This document shows, in pieces, positions 38,334 to 47,222 of a DNA stretch of 60,207 bases (positions are counted from its first letter, which is position 1; the number at the start of each line of letters is the position of its first letter). The stretch lies in contig CAVPNY010000003.1 in NCBI GenBank assembly GCA_963706905.1, positions 1 through 60,207 on the forward strand. Direction: 5' to 3'. Both the position numbers and the translations under genes were made by a program. Source of the stretch: CAVPNY01 sp963706905. Its GTDB lineage: Bacteria > Chloroflexota > Anaerolineae > Anaerolineales > UBA4823. Under the pieces are notes generated by a model. The model did not search any database, had not been told where the DNA came from, and saw only the letters and a program-made list of their open reading frames with translations.

Positions 38334-39773
38334 TCAACCTCCTCCGATCGGCGGGAATATGCCCACCTCGTCGCCAGGCTGGAGAACCCAATTCAATTCC
38401 TGCGCTCTACCGTTCACGAAGGTTACTTTGGTCTCGTCAGGTGGGATACCCAGCCGTTCGACCAGGTCCTGCAGAGTTGCCCCAGCGGGAAGCTCCACCG
38501 GGACGGGCTGTCCCAACGAGGTGTCCCCTGCGTAGTGCCTGAGTGTGGCGAACAACTTGACCTGGATCAGCATGCTGATCTCCATTAAAGGACACAAGAC
38601 GATATTCTGCGCCCACAGGCAGTCGGCGCAGGAAGGATCCCAACCCCAACAGCCCAGGTTCCGGGCGCGCAGGTCGCAGGTATCACGCAGGTCGCAGTCC
38701 GGACAGGATGGAAAATTGAAAGCCTGGACCTCGCTGCGGAAGCAGACGTACTCCTCGGAGGTCCAAATGTCCAGCAAACTCTGCTGGTTAACATCCCCCA
38801 ACAGATAGCGATCAACCTTTTTCTGCCGCCCGTCGATGGTGTAATAGCTGTAGTTGTGCGAGAGCGCGTAGCAGGGAGCGACGCCTCCATCCCAACCGAC
38901 TACCGCGGCCTGATCTTTGACAAAGCGGCAGCGTCGGTCAGCACCCCAATGCATACGCGGAACCTCACAGGTGGCCCAGGTCACCCAGGCGCCCACCCGC
39001 AACGGCCAACCGTTGGCAGGAATGGGGGGGATCGGGCTGTAGCTGTACAGCTTCTCGTCCAGCAGGGCTTGCGTGTACGGCAGCACATTGCTGACCAGCA
39101 ACCTGGATACCTGCAGGTCCGCCGCCAGGCGGGTGAGATCATTCAGCTCGGCGATGTTGCTACGCATGGCGACAAATTCGACACCGATGAATGGGAATAA
39201 CGAGGCTAGCTGGCGCTTGATCTCGGTCAGGGTACGCATGTTTTCGATCACCTGGGAAAGCATGGCGCCGCGCACACCGCTGTAAGTCTCCGGTTTGCCG
39301 CCGTCGATCGAGATCATCACCCGGTCCACGCCCAAATGCACCAGCTCGCGAGCGATGCGCTGATCGAGCAACAGGCCGTTGGTACCCAGGGTGACCTGCA
39401 GGTCAAGGCGGCGGACTGCAGCGATCATGTCAAGCAGTTTGGGGTGAGTCAGCGGCTCACCAAAACTGGTGAACACAACGCGCTGCAACTGCGGCAGAGC
39501 CGGCAAGCTTTCCAGGATCTTTTCGAAGGTCTCCCAGGACATGTGGCGGATCGGGTCGTCCCACACGTTGCGCAAGCAGGTGCGGCATTCCAAATTGCAG
39601 GCCGTGGTGGGCTCGAGATACAGTTTCTGGAGGTCGGGGCGGATGGGATGCAGAAGCAGATCGCTGGAGCGCTGGCTGAGCCAGAATTCCTGCCCCGGCG
39701 GAATATGCCTGCGACGCAGGTATTCCCCGGACAGATCTAGCGCCATGTTCCCGTTTAGTGTGACTCTTGGCAT
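38334..39773 (-). CDS. Radical SAM/SPASM maturase of tungsten oxidoreductase fused to MoaD
   Basis: 479 residues, one frame. Residues about 50-390 form a radical SAM enzyme: PTTACNLECRTCLRNVWDD gives the CxxxCxxC cluster, then VFTSFGEPLTHPKLL. A Cys-rich SPASM-like region follows: FPSCPDCDLRDTCDLRARNL, with GCWGWDPSCADCLWAQNIVL. This matches the radical SAM maturase encoded beside tungsten oxidoreductases. The final 85 residues (LIQVKLFATLRHYAGDTSLG, KVTFVNGRA, GDEVGIFPPIGGG) are a complete MoaD with terminal GGG. An internal ATG near 38585 could also start MoaD alone. The AOR lies directly upstream. Confidence 0.85.
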   Translation of the reverse strand: MPRVTLNGNMALDLSGEYLRRRHIPPGQEFWLSQRSSDLLLHPIRPDLQKLYLEPTTACNLECRTCLRNVWDDPIRHMSWETFEKILESLPALPQLQRVVFTSFGEPLTHPKLLDMIAAVRRLDLQVTLGTNGLLLDQRIARELVHLGVDRVMISIDGGKPETYSGVRGAMLSQVIENMRTLTEIKRQLASLFPFIGVEFVAMRSNIAELNDLTRLAADLQVSRLLVSNVLPYTQALLDEKLYSYSPIPPIPANGWPLRVGAWVTWATCEVPRMHWGADRRCRFVKDQAAVVGWDGGVAPCYALSHNYSYYTIDGRQKKVDRYLLGDVNQQSLLDIWTSEEYVCFRSEVQAFNFPSCPDCDLRDTCDLRARNLGCWGWDPSCADCLWAQNIVLCPLMEISMLIQVKLFATLRHYAGDTSLGQPVPVELPAGATLQDLVERLGIPPDETKVTFVNGRAQELNWVLQPGDEVGIFPPIGGG

Positions 39774-39929
39774 CGTATTGGATAAGCAGCAATCGTTACA
39801 GGCAGGGAATGTACCAACCTTTTCCAGTTAAAAGTGTAAAGTCCATGAGAAATCAGGTGGTCGGAACCGCTTGTGTTGGCGATCCCAACCACCTGAAGTG
39901 TGTTTCAAACGCCTACATCGGACAGACCG

Positions 39930-41699
39930 CTACAACTCTCCAAAAACCGAGTCGAGGGCTTCATCCGGGATATCGAAGATCACGTCGTGCGGCGGGAGCG
40001 GCTCGGTGCGCATGAACTCTGGCAGGCGGTCGGCTTCTTTACTGATGCCGGCGGCTTCATTGAATGCGCGCTCCTTCTTCAAAACAGCAGCCCCGTAGGC
40101 ATTCACGTCGTCCGCAGTCCAGTTTGTGCCCAGGACGCCGTTGCATTCGTCGATCATGCCCTGGAAGCCACTGGCGATATCCAGGATGGCAAAGGCAATG
40201 AACAGGCAGTGTCCGCTGGAGTCAATGAAGGCAGTGGTCGACCTGGAAGGCGCGGCTCAGAGCAGCCTTGCCTTCAGTGCTGAGCGGATCCGCCTTGCCT
40301 GCCACGCCCAGGATCTCGGGGGCAATGGTGTAGCCGGCGGTATGGTCAGCGCCCATGGTGGTGGTGGCGTAGGTGATGCCGATGCCTTTGACAGCGCGCG
40401 GCTCATAGGCGGGCATGCTCTGGCCCTTGACGGTCGGGACGCGGGTAACGCCGTAGCCCTTTCCGGTCAATCTCGGTGCCGCCGCCCAGGATGCGGCCCA
40501 GTCGGGGTGCCCTTGCCCATCTCGTGCACCAGCTCGATGGCGCCCTTGCTATCGCCGAAGGGGATCACGCCGGCCTCCATGGCCACGGCCATGGTCGTGC
40601 CGGTCTCGATGGTATCCAGCCCGTAGTCATTGCACAGCCGGATCATCTCGGCGATGTCGTCCAGATTGTCGATGCCGCAGTTGGCGCCAAGCGCCCAGTC
40701 GGATTCGTACTCCACGCAGGAGGCATGCTCGTGCCGTCCGCGCTTGTACCAGGTGTTGGAGCACTGGATGATGCAGCCCGGGCTGCAGGCATGGTTATAC
40801 AGTTCTTTGCCCAGGCGCTGCTTGTTGCCCTCGAAGATGGCCTCGCCGGCGATCTTGGCCGCGCCTTCAAAACGACCGCTGGAGAAGTTGCGGGTGGGCA
40901 GGCCGCCGGCCTCGTTCATGATGTTGATCAGCACGGCCGTGCCGTAGGTGTTCAGGCCGCCCTTGGGCTTGGTGATGGCATGCTCGTCGCAGCGCCTCGG
41001 TCATCTTCTTGCGGCCCTGGTCGAACAGCGGCCTTGTCCGCGATGGGCACGCCCGGTGCGCCCTTGCGATCGACCACGATGAACTTAAGCCCCTTGCTGG
41101 CCATCACCGATCCCAGGCCGCCGCGCCCGGCATAGCGGGTGGCGCCGGTTTGCCAAGTCATTGAAGACGATGCCAGCGTTGCCATAGCCCTATTCGCCAG
41201 CCATGCCGATCCCGGCGATGGAGACCTTATCGCCGAAGCGATCATAGATCACAGGGAAAACCTCGCTGAGCGGTTTCCCGGCGTATTCGCTGGCGTCGAA
41301 GAACTCAAGAACTGGTTGATCTTGTTTCTTATCCCAACCAATCTTAAAGCCCCAATACTTATCTTTTTCCTCAGGCTGTCCTTCGATAACGATCGCCCTC
41401 ACCAGCAGGTCAGCCAGCTCGCAAGCCCAGGAAGAGCCAGCATTCAACTCCTTGATGCCCCCGGTTAAGGGAGATTTGGCGCCAACCGAGACGCGCGCCG
41501 AGGTTGGCGCAGGCGTGCCGGTGAGAATTCCGGGTGCGAAGACGATCTTGTTGTTCGGGCCCAAGGGATGGCAAAGCGGCGGGACTTCATCGGCGACAAG
41601 GGTGGAGGTGAAAGCGCGTCCGCCAAGGTACTTATACTTTTCCGGAATTTCCTCCAGTTTATAGCTGCGATCAGACATATTAACCCTGATGATCCACAT
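39930..41699 (-). pseudogene. Tungsten-type aldehyde ferredoxin oxidoreductase (many frame breaks)
   Basis: All parts of an AOR of about 590 residues are present but spread over three frames. Order: KYLGGRAFTSTLVADEVPP and APGILTGTPAPTSARVSVGA; an in-frame TAG at 41190-41192; RYAGRGGLGSVMASKGLKFI; AVLINIMNEAGGLPTRNFS; the 4Fe-4S Cys cluster HACSPGCIIQCSNTWY; MGADHTAGYTIAPEILG; then FIDSSGHCLFIAFAILDIAS with the fourth Cys; and ALDSVFGEL. Shifts lie near 41150, 41028, 40990, 40505, 40463 and 40240. The enzyme oxidises aldehydes with ferredoxin, using a tungstopterin. Either it is decaying or this stretch was poorly sequenced. GGAGG precedes its ATG. Confidence 0.85.
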
Positions 41700-42311
41700 A
41701 AGCTTCCTCCATTTCTAGAATTTATTGTGAGGTACACAGGTGCCGATAAGGGATTGGTTTTATTTTCCGCGGATGACCTCCTGTTGTATTGGTTAAGGTC
41801 GACTACAGCGAACTTTTAATTATATCGATATGCGTACGTCTAGGCAACGCATTTGACCAAGTGGCGTGATCTTAATTTGGAGCCAAAGAATGCAAAACTC
41901 AGCTCAATTCACACGGAGCACTGATATTTTTATAGCCTATCAAGAATCAAAAATCAAGTGACTTAAGTAATCTGTTAACCGTATGACATACCAATAATCG
42001 CCTGCTTTGTTAACTTATAAACACCTGTGACCGAGTTAACAATTTATCAAACCTTTTCGCAAGAGGGGCTTTAGAGAAATCCCAGGTAGACCAACAATAC
42101 CCCTTCATTTCAAAAGAATATTAACGCCTGGTTTGCCCATAATCCCATTCTTCATTTATAATTTTATATGTGAAGGATTTCTCATGTATGCACACCGCAG
42201 ATCAAACAATCCCATAGACCAGAGATTCGCCAAGCGTCGGGGAAAGAGGATTGATTTTTCTCTATTTTGAAGGATTCCGGACTACCATTTTTCACCCTTA
42301 AGGAGGGCAGC
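41700..42311. other. AT-rich intergenic region
   Basis: No gene seen on either strand between AOR and rubrerythrin, which are divergently transcribed. It is more AT-rich than its surroundings and should hold both promoters. Direct inspection shows only the promoter candidate listed at 42133-42162 and the ribosome binding site AAGGAGGGC just before 42312. Confidence 0.5.
42133..42162 (+). promoter_or_regulatory. Candidate promoter of rubrerythrin gene
   Basis: TTGCCC at 42133-42138 and a perfect TATAAT at 42157-42162, spacer 18 bp, lie about 150 bp ahead of the rubrerythrin start. The long leader is a weakness of this assignment. Confidence 0.35.
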
Positions 42312-42815
42312 ATGTCAAAAGTAAGCGATGATCTCAAAGCGGCATTCGCAGGGGAGTCGCAGGCCAGCCGCAAATACAACTCCTTCGCCAGGAAGGCCGA
42401 TCAAGACGGGTTCCCGCAGATCGCCAAGCTCTTCCGGGCGGCCGCCCAGGCCGAAACGCATCACGCGTATAATCACCTAAAAGCGATGGGGGGGATCAAC
42501 AGCACGGCTGAAAACCTGCAGACGGCGATCGCCGGCGAGAACTACGAGGTGGTCAACATGTACCCGGAGTTCATCCAAGACGCGGAGGCTGAGGGGGTGA
42601 AGAAGGCGGTGAACACCTTCCGCTGGGCGATGGAGGTGGAGAAAGGGCACGAGGAGCTGTACCGCAAGGCGCTACAGGCCGCGGAAAAGGGCGAGGATGC
42701 TCCTCAGGTGGAATACTATGTGTGCCCGTTCTGCGGGTACACCCATGAGGGACCGATGGAGGGCGCCTGCCCGGTATGCGGGACGCCGGGCGAGAAATTC
42801 GAGCGAATTGAGTAG
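42312..42815 (+). CDS. Rubrerythrin
   Basis: 167 residues. The N-terminal four-helix diiron domain has AFAGESQASRKYNSFARKAD (first Glu), AAAQAETHHAYNHL (ExxH), AGENYEVVNMYPEFIQDAEA and WAMEVEKGHEELYRKAL (second ExxH). The C-terminal rubredoxin-like domain holds one iron through YYVCPFCGYTHEG and GACPVCGTPGEKF. It reduces hydrogen peroxide with electrons from rubredoxin-type donors and protects anaerobes from oxygen. The ATG at 42312 follows AAGGAGGGC; the frame is open upstream to 42267. It sits opposite an oxygen-labile AOR, which fits. Confidence 0.95.
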   Translation: MSKVSDDLKAAFAGESQASRKYNSFARKADQDGFPQIAKLFRAAAQAETHHAYNHLKAMGGINSTAENLQTAIAGENYEVVNMYPEFIQDAEAEGVKKAVNTFRWAMEVEKGHEELYRKALQAAEKGEDAPQVEYYVCPFCGYTHEGPMEGACPVCGTPGEKFERIE

Positions 42816-42944
42816 CTGTTAGCGAATAGTACAGTTGGGGCGAGGCAACAGGAGGATTTCTGGATAGGATTGAATTCTCATGCCTCGCCCTTACAATAAC
42901 GGTGCGGGGGTGGCTGCAGGAGATGGCAAGATGATATCCCCGGT

Positions 42945-43955
42945 TCAAAAGCGGGAGGTGGCTGGCGCCGAAGCTGGTATCGCCCCTAAAGCCAGTCTAT
43001 TTACCGCCAGTTTTCGGGCGTCGGCATGCTGACGGTACCAGGCGACAGTCTGATGGATGGCTTCGTTAAGCGGGGTGGCGTGATCCCCAAAAGCCCTAGC
43101 GAATTTGCTACTGTCGACCAAAAAAGGCTTTTCGAATTCGTACATCATCTCCAATGATTCGCGAGCGGCGGGGATGAACAACCCGCCAATGGCCATCATC
43201 ATCCGTCCTAAGGATTTGATCTTTACCGGCTGACCAAGGTTTTCAAAGATCAGCTCGATGAAGCGACGCGTGCTGACTGGCTCGGCATTGGGGATATGCC
43301 AGACCTGACCGAGGGCTGCGTCGTGCTCACCGAGGATGACCAGACCTTTGCCAAAGTCATCGATAAAGGAATAGGTGTGAGGCGCATCCAGGTCTCCCAA
43401 GCCTTGGGCGGCTTTTCCCTGCAAGGCGGGCAGGAACATGCGGTCTCCACAGGCTGAGTCAAGCACGCCAGGGCCGAAGAAATCGGAGGCGCGCCCGATA
43501 GCGGCACGCACCTTGCCGGTCTGGTGAGCAGCCAGCACCTGGCGGGCGGCCTCAGCACGGGCTTTGCCTTTGCGAGTTACAGCGGCGTAAGGAAGATCTT
43601 CATGAATAAGGCCGTTCACTTCCCCATACATGTACAGGTTATCGCCAATGATCAATTTGGCGCCGGCCGCAGCTGCGCCCTCCAGGATGGCATTCTGCAG
43701 GGGGACGAATTTGGTCGTCCATTCGGCGTAATCAGGCTGGGCGCACTGGTAAACCACGGCGGCGCCACGCGCGGCCTGGCGGGTAAAATCGGTGTTGAAG
43801 GCATCCCCACCGATGACTTCTACCTCTGCAGGTATTCCATCTGGCCCATTGCCGGAACGGTTAGCCATACGCACGGTTTTGCCGCGCCTTAACAACTCCT
43901 GCAGCACTGACTGGCCGAGAGGGCCGGTTCCAAAGATCATGTGAATTTCAGACAT
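42945..43955 (-). CDS. NAD(P)-binding epimerase-like protein, TetR-linked
   Basis: 336 residues of the atypical/extended SDR type. The Rossmann motif is MIFGTGPLGQSVLQELLRRG at residue 5. VVYQCAQPDYAEWTTKF, LIIGDNLYMYGEV and AAIGRASDFFGPGVLDSACG follow, as in NAD-dependent epimerases acting as reductases. The classical YxxxK is not obvious (LYMYGEVNG), so chemistry is uncertain. The start at 43955 (MSEIHM) suits the fold better than 43973. Its gene follows tetR directly on the same strand, so it is probably the regulated enzyme, perhaps detoxifying the TetR ligand (inference). Confidence 0.75.
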   Translation of the reverse strand: MSEIHMIFGTGPLGQSVLQELLRRGKTVRMANRSGNGPDGIPAEVEVIGGDAFNTDFTRQAARGAAVVYQCAQPDYAEWTTKFVPLQNAILEGAAAAGAKLIIGDNLYMYGEVNGLIHEDLPYAAVTRKGKARAEAARQVLAAHQTGKVRAAIGRASDFFGPGVLDSACGDRMFLPALQGKAAQGLGDLDAPHTYSFIDDFGKGLVILGEHDAALGQVWHIPNAEPVSTRRFIELIFENLGQPVKIKSLGRMMMAIGGLFIPAARESLEMMYEFEKPFLVDSSKFARAFGDHATPLNEAIHQTVAWYRQHADARKLAVNRLALGAIPASAPATSRF

Positions 43956-43973
43956 AGTATTACTCCTATACAA

Positions 43974-44659
43974 TCATTTCAGATATTGGTGCACGATCAT
44001 TTCCACTTCCCGGCGAAAGATCAGGCTGGGGTCCTGGACGAAAGGCGGGTATTGATTGTCAATCTCAAACATGACCAGGCCGTGGACACGACTCCAGATC
44101 ACTAAAGCCAGATACAGGATGTAGGCATCCTCGACCGCATGGATGGTCTGCCATCCAGCTAGCTGCTGACGCAACTCATCTGACAGGTAGGGCGCTTCTT
44201 CTGGCTGCAATACCCTGGCGCGGAGCGCCGCTTCAAGAACGCCAATCAGGGCGCTCAGGCTGCGGGCAGCGGCTGGCATGCTGCTCTCTGGTGGACAGTG
44301 ATAGCCGGGGATGGGACTGCCAAAGATCAGCATATAGCGCTGCGGGTATGCCACCGCCCACTCCCGGTAAGCCAATCCGAGAGCTCTCAGCCGTGCGGCA
44401 TGGTTGTCCATAGGCTGACCCTCCAAGGCAGCAAACTGTCCATCGCCCAGGGAGGTGTAGGCATCGATGATCAGGGAGGTTACCAGGTCATCTCGGTTAG
44501 AGTAGTGGTTGTAGATGGCAGGGGCGGTGATATGGAGCTGGCGGGCGATGGCACGCAAGCGAAAGGGAAGCGGCGCCATTTTCGCCGATCTGGCGATAGG
44601 GCAGTATCCTTGATGGCTTGCTGCAGGTCGATTTGCTGGCTGAGTTTTGGACGGGCCAT
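43974..44659 (-). CDS. TetR-family repressor (two compensating frameshifts)
   Basis: About 228 residues when read from the ATG at 44659 (MARPKLSQQIDLQQAIKDTA) through two shifts near 44615 and 44565. These restore QIGENGAASLSLRAIARQL. The helix-turn-helix is LRAIARQLHITAPAIYNHYS, textbook TetR. The ligand domain includes YREWAVAYPQRYMLIFGSPI, as in TetR_C_13-like (WHG) families. The promoter and a perfect palindrome lie just upstream, so it should repress itself and the epimerase gene that follows. AAGGAGCG precedes this ATG, supporting the corrected start. Confidence 0.85.
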
Positions 44660-44676
44660 AGTTACGCTCCTTAAAT

Positions 44677-44719
44677 AACAAACACTGTATATTTACAGTA
44701 TAAATATACAGTGTTTGTT
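44677..44719. promoter_or_regulatory. Perfect 19+19 bp palindromic operator of tetR
   Basis: AACAAACACTGTATATTTA (44677-44695) is repeated exactly in inverse complement at 44701-44719 around CAGTA. It begins 18 bp before the tetR ATG. It covers the -10 region and start of the promoter listed next, so binding would block transcription. Confidence 0.8.
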
Positions 44720-44731
44720 TAAATCTGTCAA
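44703..44731 (-). promoter_or_regulatory. Promoter of tetR-epimerase unit
   Basis: On the minus strand TTGACA (44731-44726), spacer 17 bp, then TATATT (44708-44703), a near-consensus sigma-70 promoter. The -10 lies inside the palindrome at 44677-44719. Confidence 0.7.
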
Positions 44732-44764
44732 GGGTTAACTAGAGTGTCTTTGATACGATCATTT

Positions 44765-45127
44765 TCAACACGTCACATGAAACAGTCCTATGGTCGAGCC
44801 TTCTGCCTTGTTCCAGCGTTGGATCGCTTCAGGGGTGGAAAGAAGCTCGATAGCGCATTGTTTCGTCTTGAAAAAATCCGCCGCCTCGTCAGAGAGTTTC
44901 AGCATGCCAGATTGACCGGATCCGACAATGATCTTGGTGGCCCCATCCTCGTAGACGTACTCCGCTTCGGCGATTGAAACAACATGCGAGGTACCGAAGA
45001 TTTCCTTGGAGAGCTTCTTTTTTCGCTTCTCCACTTTGCCATCTAGCCGGATGATAATATCATGCTCGAATTTATCTCCGGCAACAGTGATCGAGCCAAA
45101 CTTGGTTTTTTCGATCTTGAGCTTCAT
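44765..45127 (-). CDS. Mth938-like (DUF498/NDUFAF3-type) domain protein
   Basis: 120 residues covering one Mth938-like domain. Seen: KIEKTKFGSITVAGDKFEHD, IIIRLDGKVEKRKKKLSKEI, SIAEAEYVYEDGATKIIVG and SGQSGMLKLSDEAADFFKTK. The family includes the mitochondrial complex I assembly factor NDUFAF3, but bacterial members have no proven activity. It is cytosolic, with no membrane segment. It lies 21 bp downstream of the class II aldolase gene on the same strand and is probably co-transcribed with it. Confidence 0.85.
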   Translation of the reverse strand: MKLKIEKTKFGSITVAGDKFEHDIIIRLDGKVEKRKKKLSKEIFGTSHVVSIAEAEYVYEDGATKIIVGSGQSGMLKLSDEAADFFKTKQCAIELLSTPEAIQRWNKAEGSTIGLFHVTC

Positions 45128-45148
45128 ACGGAGCCTCCAGGATTGTTG

Positions 45149-45790
45149 TTACTGCCCGTACTCCTCCAGGTAGCGGCGATGGGCGCGGGCAACTTCCTCA
45201 GCCGGGATCTCGTCCAACTGGCCCAACTGCATGGCATAGAAAACCGTGCGAGCAACACCTTCGACCATCACGGCAGCCTTAATGGCCTCTTCAGGAGTCC
45301 TGCCAACGGTGAACACGCCGTGGTTCTTCATCAAGATCGCCGGGCTGTCTCCAATCAACTCGATCAATATACGCCCGATCTCGTCGCCGCCGACTTTGGC
45401 ATAACCACCTACTGGGATCGGACCGCCAAACTCGTCGGAAATGGCAGTCAACACAGGAGGAATGGGCTTGCCAGCTGCCGCAAAGGCGGTGGCGAAGGGA
45501 GAGTGGGTGTGCACCACGCCGTTTATCTCCGGGCGATGACGGTAGACATACAGGTGAGCGGCGGTGTCAGATGAAGGTTTATATTCGCCTTCAACAACCT
45601 TCCCATCCAGGTCAACTACTACCATGTTTTCAGGGGCGAGATGTTCATAGAGGATGCCACTGGGCTTGATCACTACAAGACCACTTTGCGGGTCGCGCCC
45701 GCTGAGGTTGCCGCCAGTCCAGGAGACCAGGTTATTCCTGGGCAGCTCCATATGAAGTTTATAAATCTCGATGCGTAAGGTTTCTAACAT
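45149..45790 (-). CDS. Class II aldolase / ribulose-5-phosphate 4-epimerase-like
   Basis: 213 residues of the AraD/FucA class II aldolase-adducin fold. Phosphate and zinc sites are visible: SWTGGNLSGRDPQSGLVVIK then PSGILYEHL, SSDTAAHLYVYRHRPEI with the acid residue, and VVHTHSPFATAFAAAGKPIP with the two zinc His, then LMKNHGVFTVGRTPEEAI with the third His. It acts on a sugar phosphate by retro-aldol chemistry; epimerase or aldolase cannot be told apart by eye. It lies next to the URO-D/LacI/ABC block and could process the imported sugar, though a 385-bp gap separates them. Confidence 0.9.
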   Translation of the reverse strand: MLETLRIEIYKLHMELPRNNLVSWTGGNLSGRDPQSGLVVIKPSGILYEHLAPENMVVVDLDGKVVEGEYKPSSDTAAHLYVYRHRPEINGVVHTHSPFATAFAAAGKPIPPVLTAISDEFGGPIPVGGYAKVGGDEIGRILIELIGDSPAILMKNHGVFTVGRTPEEAIKAAVMVEGVARTVFYAMQLGQLDEIPAEEVARAHRRYLEEYGQ

Positions 45791-45844
45791 ATCTATTCGT
45801 GGATAACCTCAGATTTCATCAGTTTGAATATCTTCAGTGTTAGA

Positions 45845-45933
45845 AGTTACGCATTGTTCAAGGGGGGAAGTGGGGGTGTTTTGGCGGGCTACGCCCGCCA
45901 AAACACCCCCATAAACCCACCAACTGCGTAAGT
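45845..45933. mobile_element. MITE-like palindromic element
   Basis: Arms at 45871-45889 and 45893-45911 are perfectly complementary over 19 bp (GGGGGTGTTTTGGCGGGC within the left arm), loop TAC. Outer near-inverted ends are GTTACGCATTG (45846-45856) and CAACTGCGTAA (45921-45931), one indel apart. The nested layout matches the element at 24138-24218 though the sequences differ. Confidence 0.55.
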
Positions 45934-46175
45934 CCTAAGTGTATTGTTCTCGCCACAGCCAAAGTTGTCAAACAATCGCAGGTTTTCGGCACACAGGCGA
46001 TCAGTGAATTTATCCGCCTCCGGCTGAGCAGCAGGATGCCTCAACTTCTTGGGGCAGGCGTGGGGGGTATTCCGATATTGGGAGAGGGTACACATTCGTC
46101 TCTTATCTATATCTACCTCCAAAGGATTATCCGGAAGATGGTGGCTGGTTACCCACCACCCGACCTGTTTAGCGA
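45934..46175. other. No gene seen
   Basis: Stretch between the MITE-like element and the stop of the URO-D gene. A short minus-strand open frame of 96 codons covers part of it, but it also reads through the palindromic element and has no domain, so I do not call it a gene. Confidence 0.4.
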
Positions 46176-47207
46176 TCATGTTGCCTTGCTATATCCCGGC
46201 TGGGCCTGGGCAATCTCAATGAATGCCAGCATATTCTCCAAAGGTACATCGCCTTCCACGTCATGAGCGGGGGCCAGGATATAACTGCCCCGGCTGCCCG
46301 CGGATAACAAACCTTTGGTCTCACGGCGCACATCATCGGGTGTGCCATAGGGCAAGGTGCGCTGGGTGGAGAGCCCACCGTGGAAGGTTAGACGGCCGCG
46401 GTAGCGCTCCATCAGGTCAAGCACCTCCATGACCTCCGGCTGGAAGGGGTTAAAGCAATTCACGCCGATAGCGATCAGCTCATCGAATAACTCGTCCACG
46501 TCACCGCAGGAGTGAATGAAGACAACTTTACCGGCCTGATGCACGGTCGCATACATCCGCTGCAGCACCGGATAGATGTGCTTGCGCCATAGCCGAGGAC
46601 CCATCTGGAGGCCGCGCTGCTGGCCCCAATCATCGCCAAAATAGACTGCGTCGATCTCATAGCGCAAAGCATGCTCGATCTGGGCGATATTGTAATCGGC
46701 GATAGTATTGAGCAAATCATCGACGAAAGCGGGATTGTCCAGGAAATCTATTAACAGATTCTGCATGCCGCGCAGCGTCCAGGCACGCTCGTAAAGCGAA
46801 AAGCCGATTTGGAAGAGACGGAAGCGGTCGCCAAAGCTATCGTCGTAGCGGGCGATTTTTTCAGGGATATCGGCGAAGAAGCGCGAGTCCAGCGGGTCTG
46901 GGAAGACGTAGCCCTTTAAGGTGGGTCGTGGAAGGACGCAGCCCTTGACGTTACCGATGTCTTTATCAATACTCCTATCCCAGACCACACCGAACATGTC
47001 CTGGACGCAATCTCCACCAAGCTCGGTGAAGAAACCAATATCGCTGCCCAGCTTGAGCAGGTGATTGTCGAGGGCGTCCTCCAGCTCTCGGGGAGCAAAA
47101 TATGCCCTCAATTTATCTTTAGCTTCTTTGGTGAAACCAAAAGACCAGGGCACGTAGGGTGGTTGTTTTCCATCAAGCACCAGCTTGATCACGTCGCGCT
47201 TGTTCAT
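46176..47207 (-). CDS. URO-D-fold methyltransferase (MtaA/CmuA-like), HSCG type
   Basis: 343 residues of the uroporphyrinogen decarboxylase fold. It is not a true HemE: it lacks the HemE N-terminal RQAGR motif and has instead the zinc site VVFIHSCGDVDELFDELIAI (His-x-Cys) with GVNCFNPFQPEVMEVLDLM, as in methylcobamide-dependent methyltransferases. YEIDAVYFGDDWGQQRGLQM and SAGSRGSYILAPAHDVEGD are typical of the clade. It should move a methyl group between a corrinoid protein and an acceptor or donor. It is the last gene of the LacI-containing run (15 bp after lacI). Substrate unknown. Confidence 0.85.
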   Translation of the reverse strand: MNKRDVIKLVLDGKQPPYVPWSFGFTKEAKDKLRAYFAPRELEDALDNHLLKLGSDIGFFTELGGDCVQDMFGVVWDRSIDKDIGNVKGCVLPRPTLKGYVFPDPLDSRFFADIPEKIARYDDSFGDRFRLFQIGFSLYERAWTLRGMQNLLIDFLDNPAFVDDLLNTIADYNIAQIEHALRYEIDAVYFGDDWGQQRGLQMGPRLWRKHIYPVLQRMYATVHQAGKVVFIHSCGDVDELFDELIAIGVNCFNPFQPEVMEVLDLMERYRGRLTFHGGLSTQRTLPYGTPDDVRRETKGLLSAGSRGSYILAPAHDVEGDVPLENMLAFIEIAQAQPGYSKAT

Positions 47208-47222
47208 TTCATTTATTGAAGT

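Noticed and set aside
41190..41192. In-frame TAG in the AOR gene as possible recoding
   Set aside because: The gene has at least six frameshifts as well, so a sequence error or decay explains it better.
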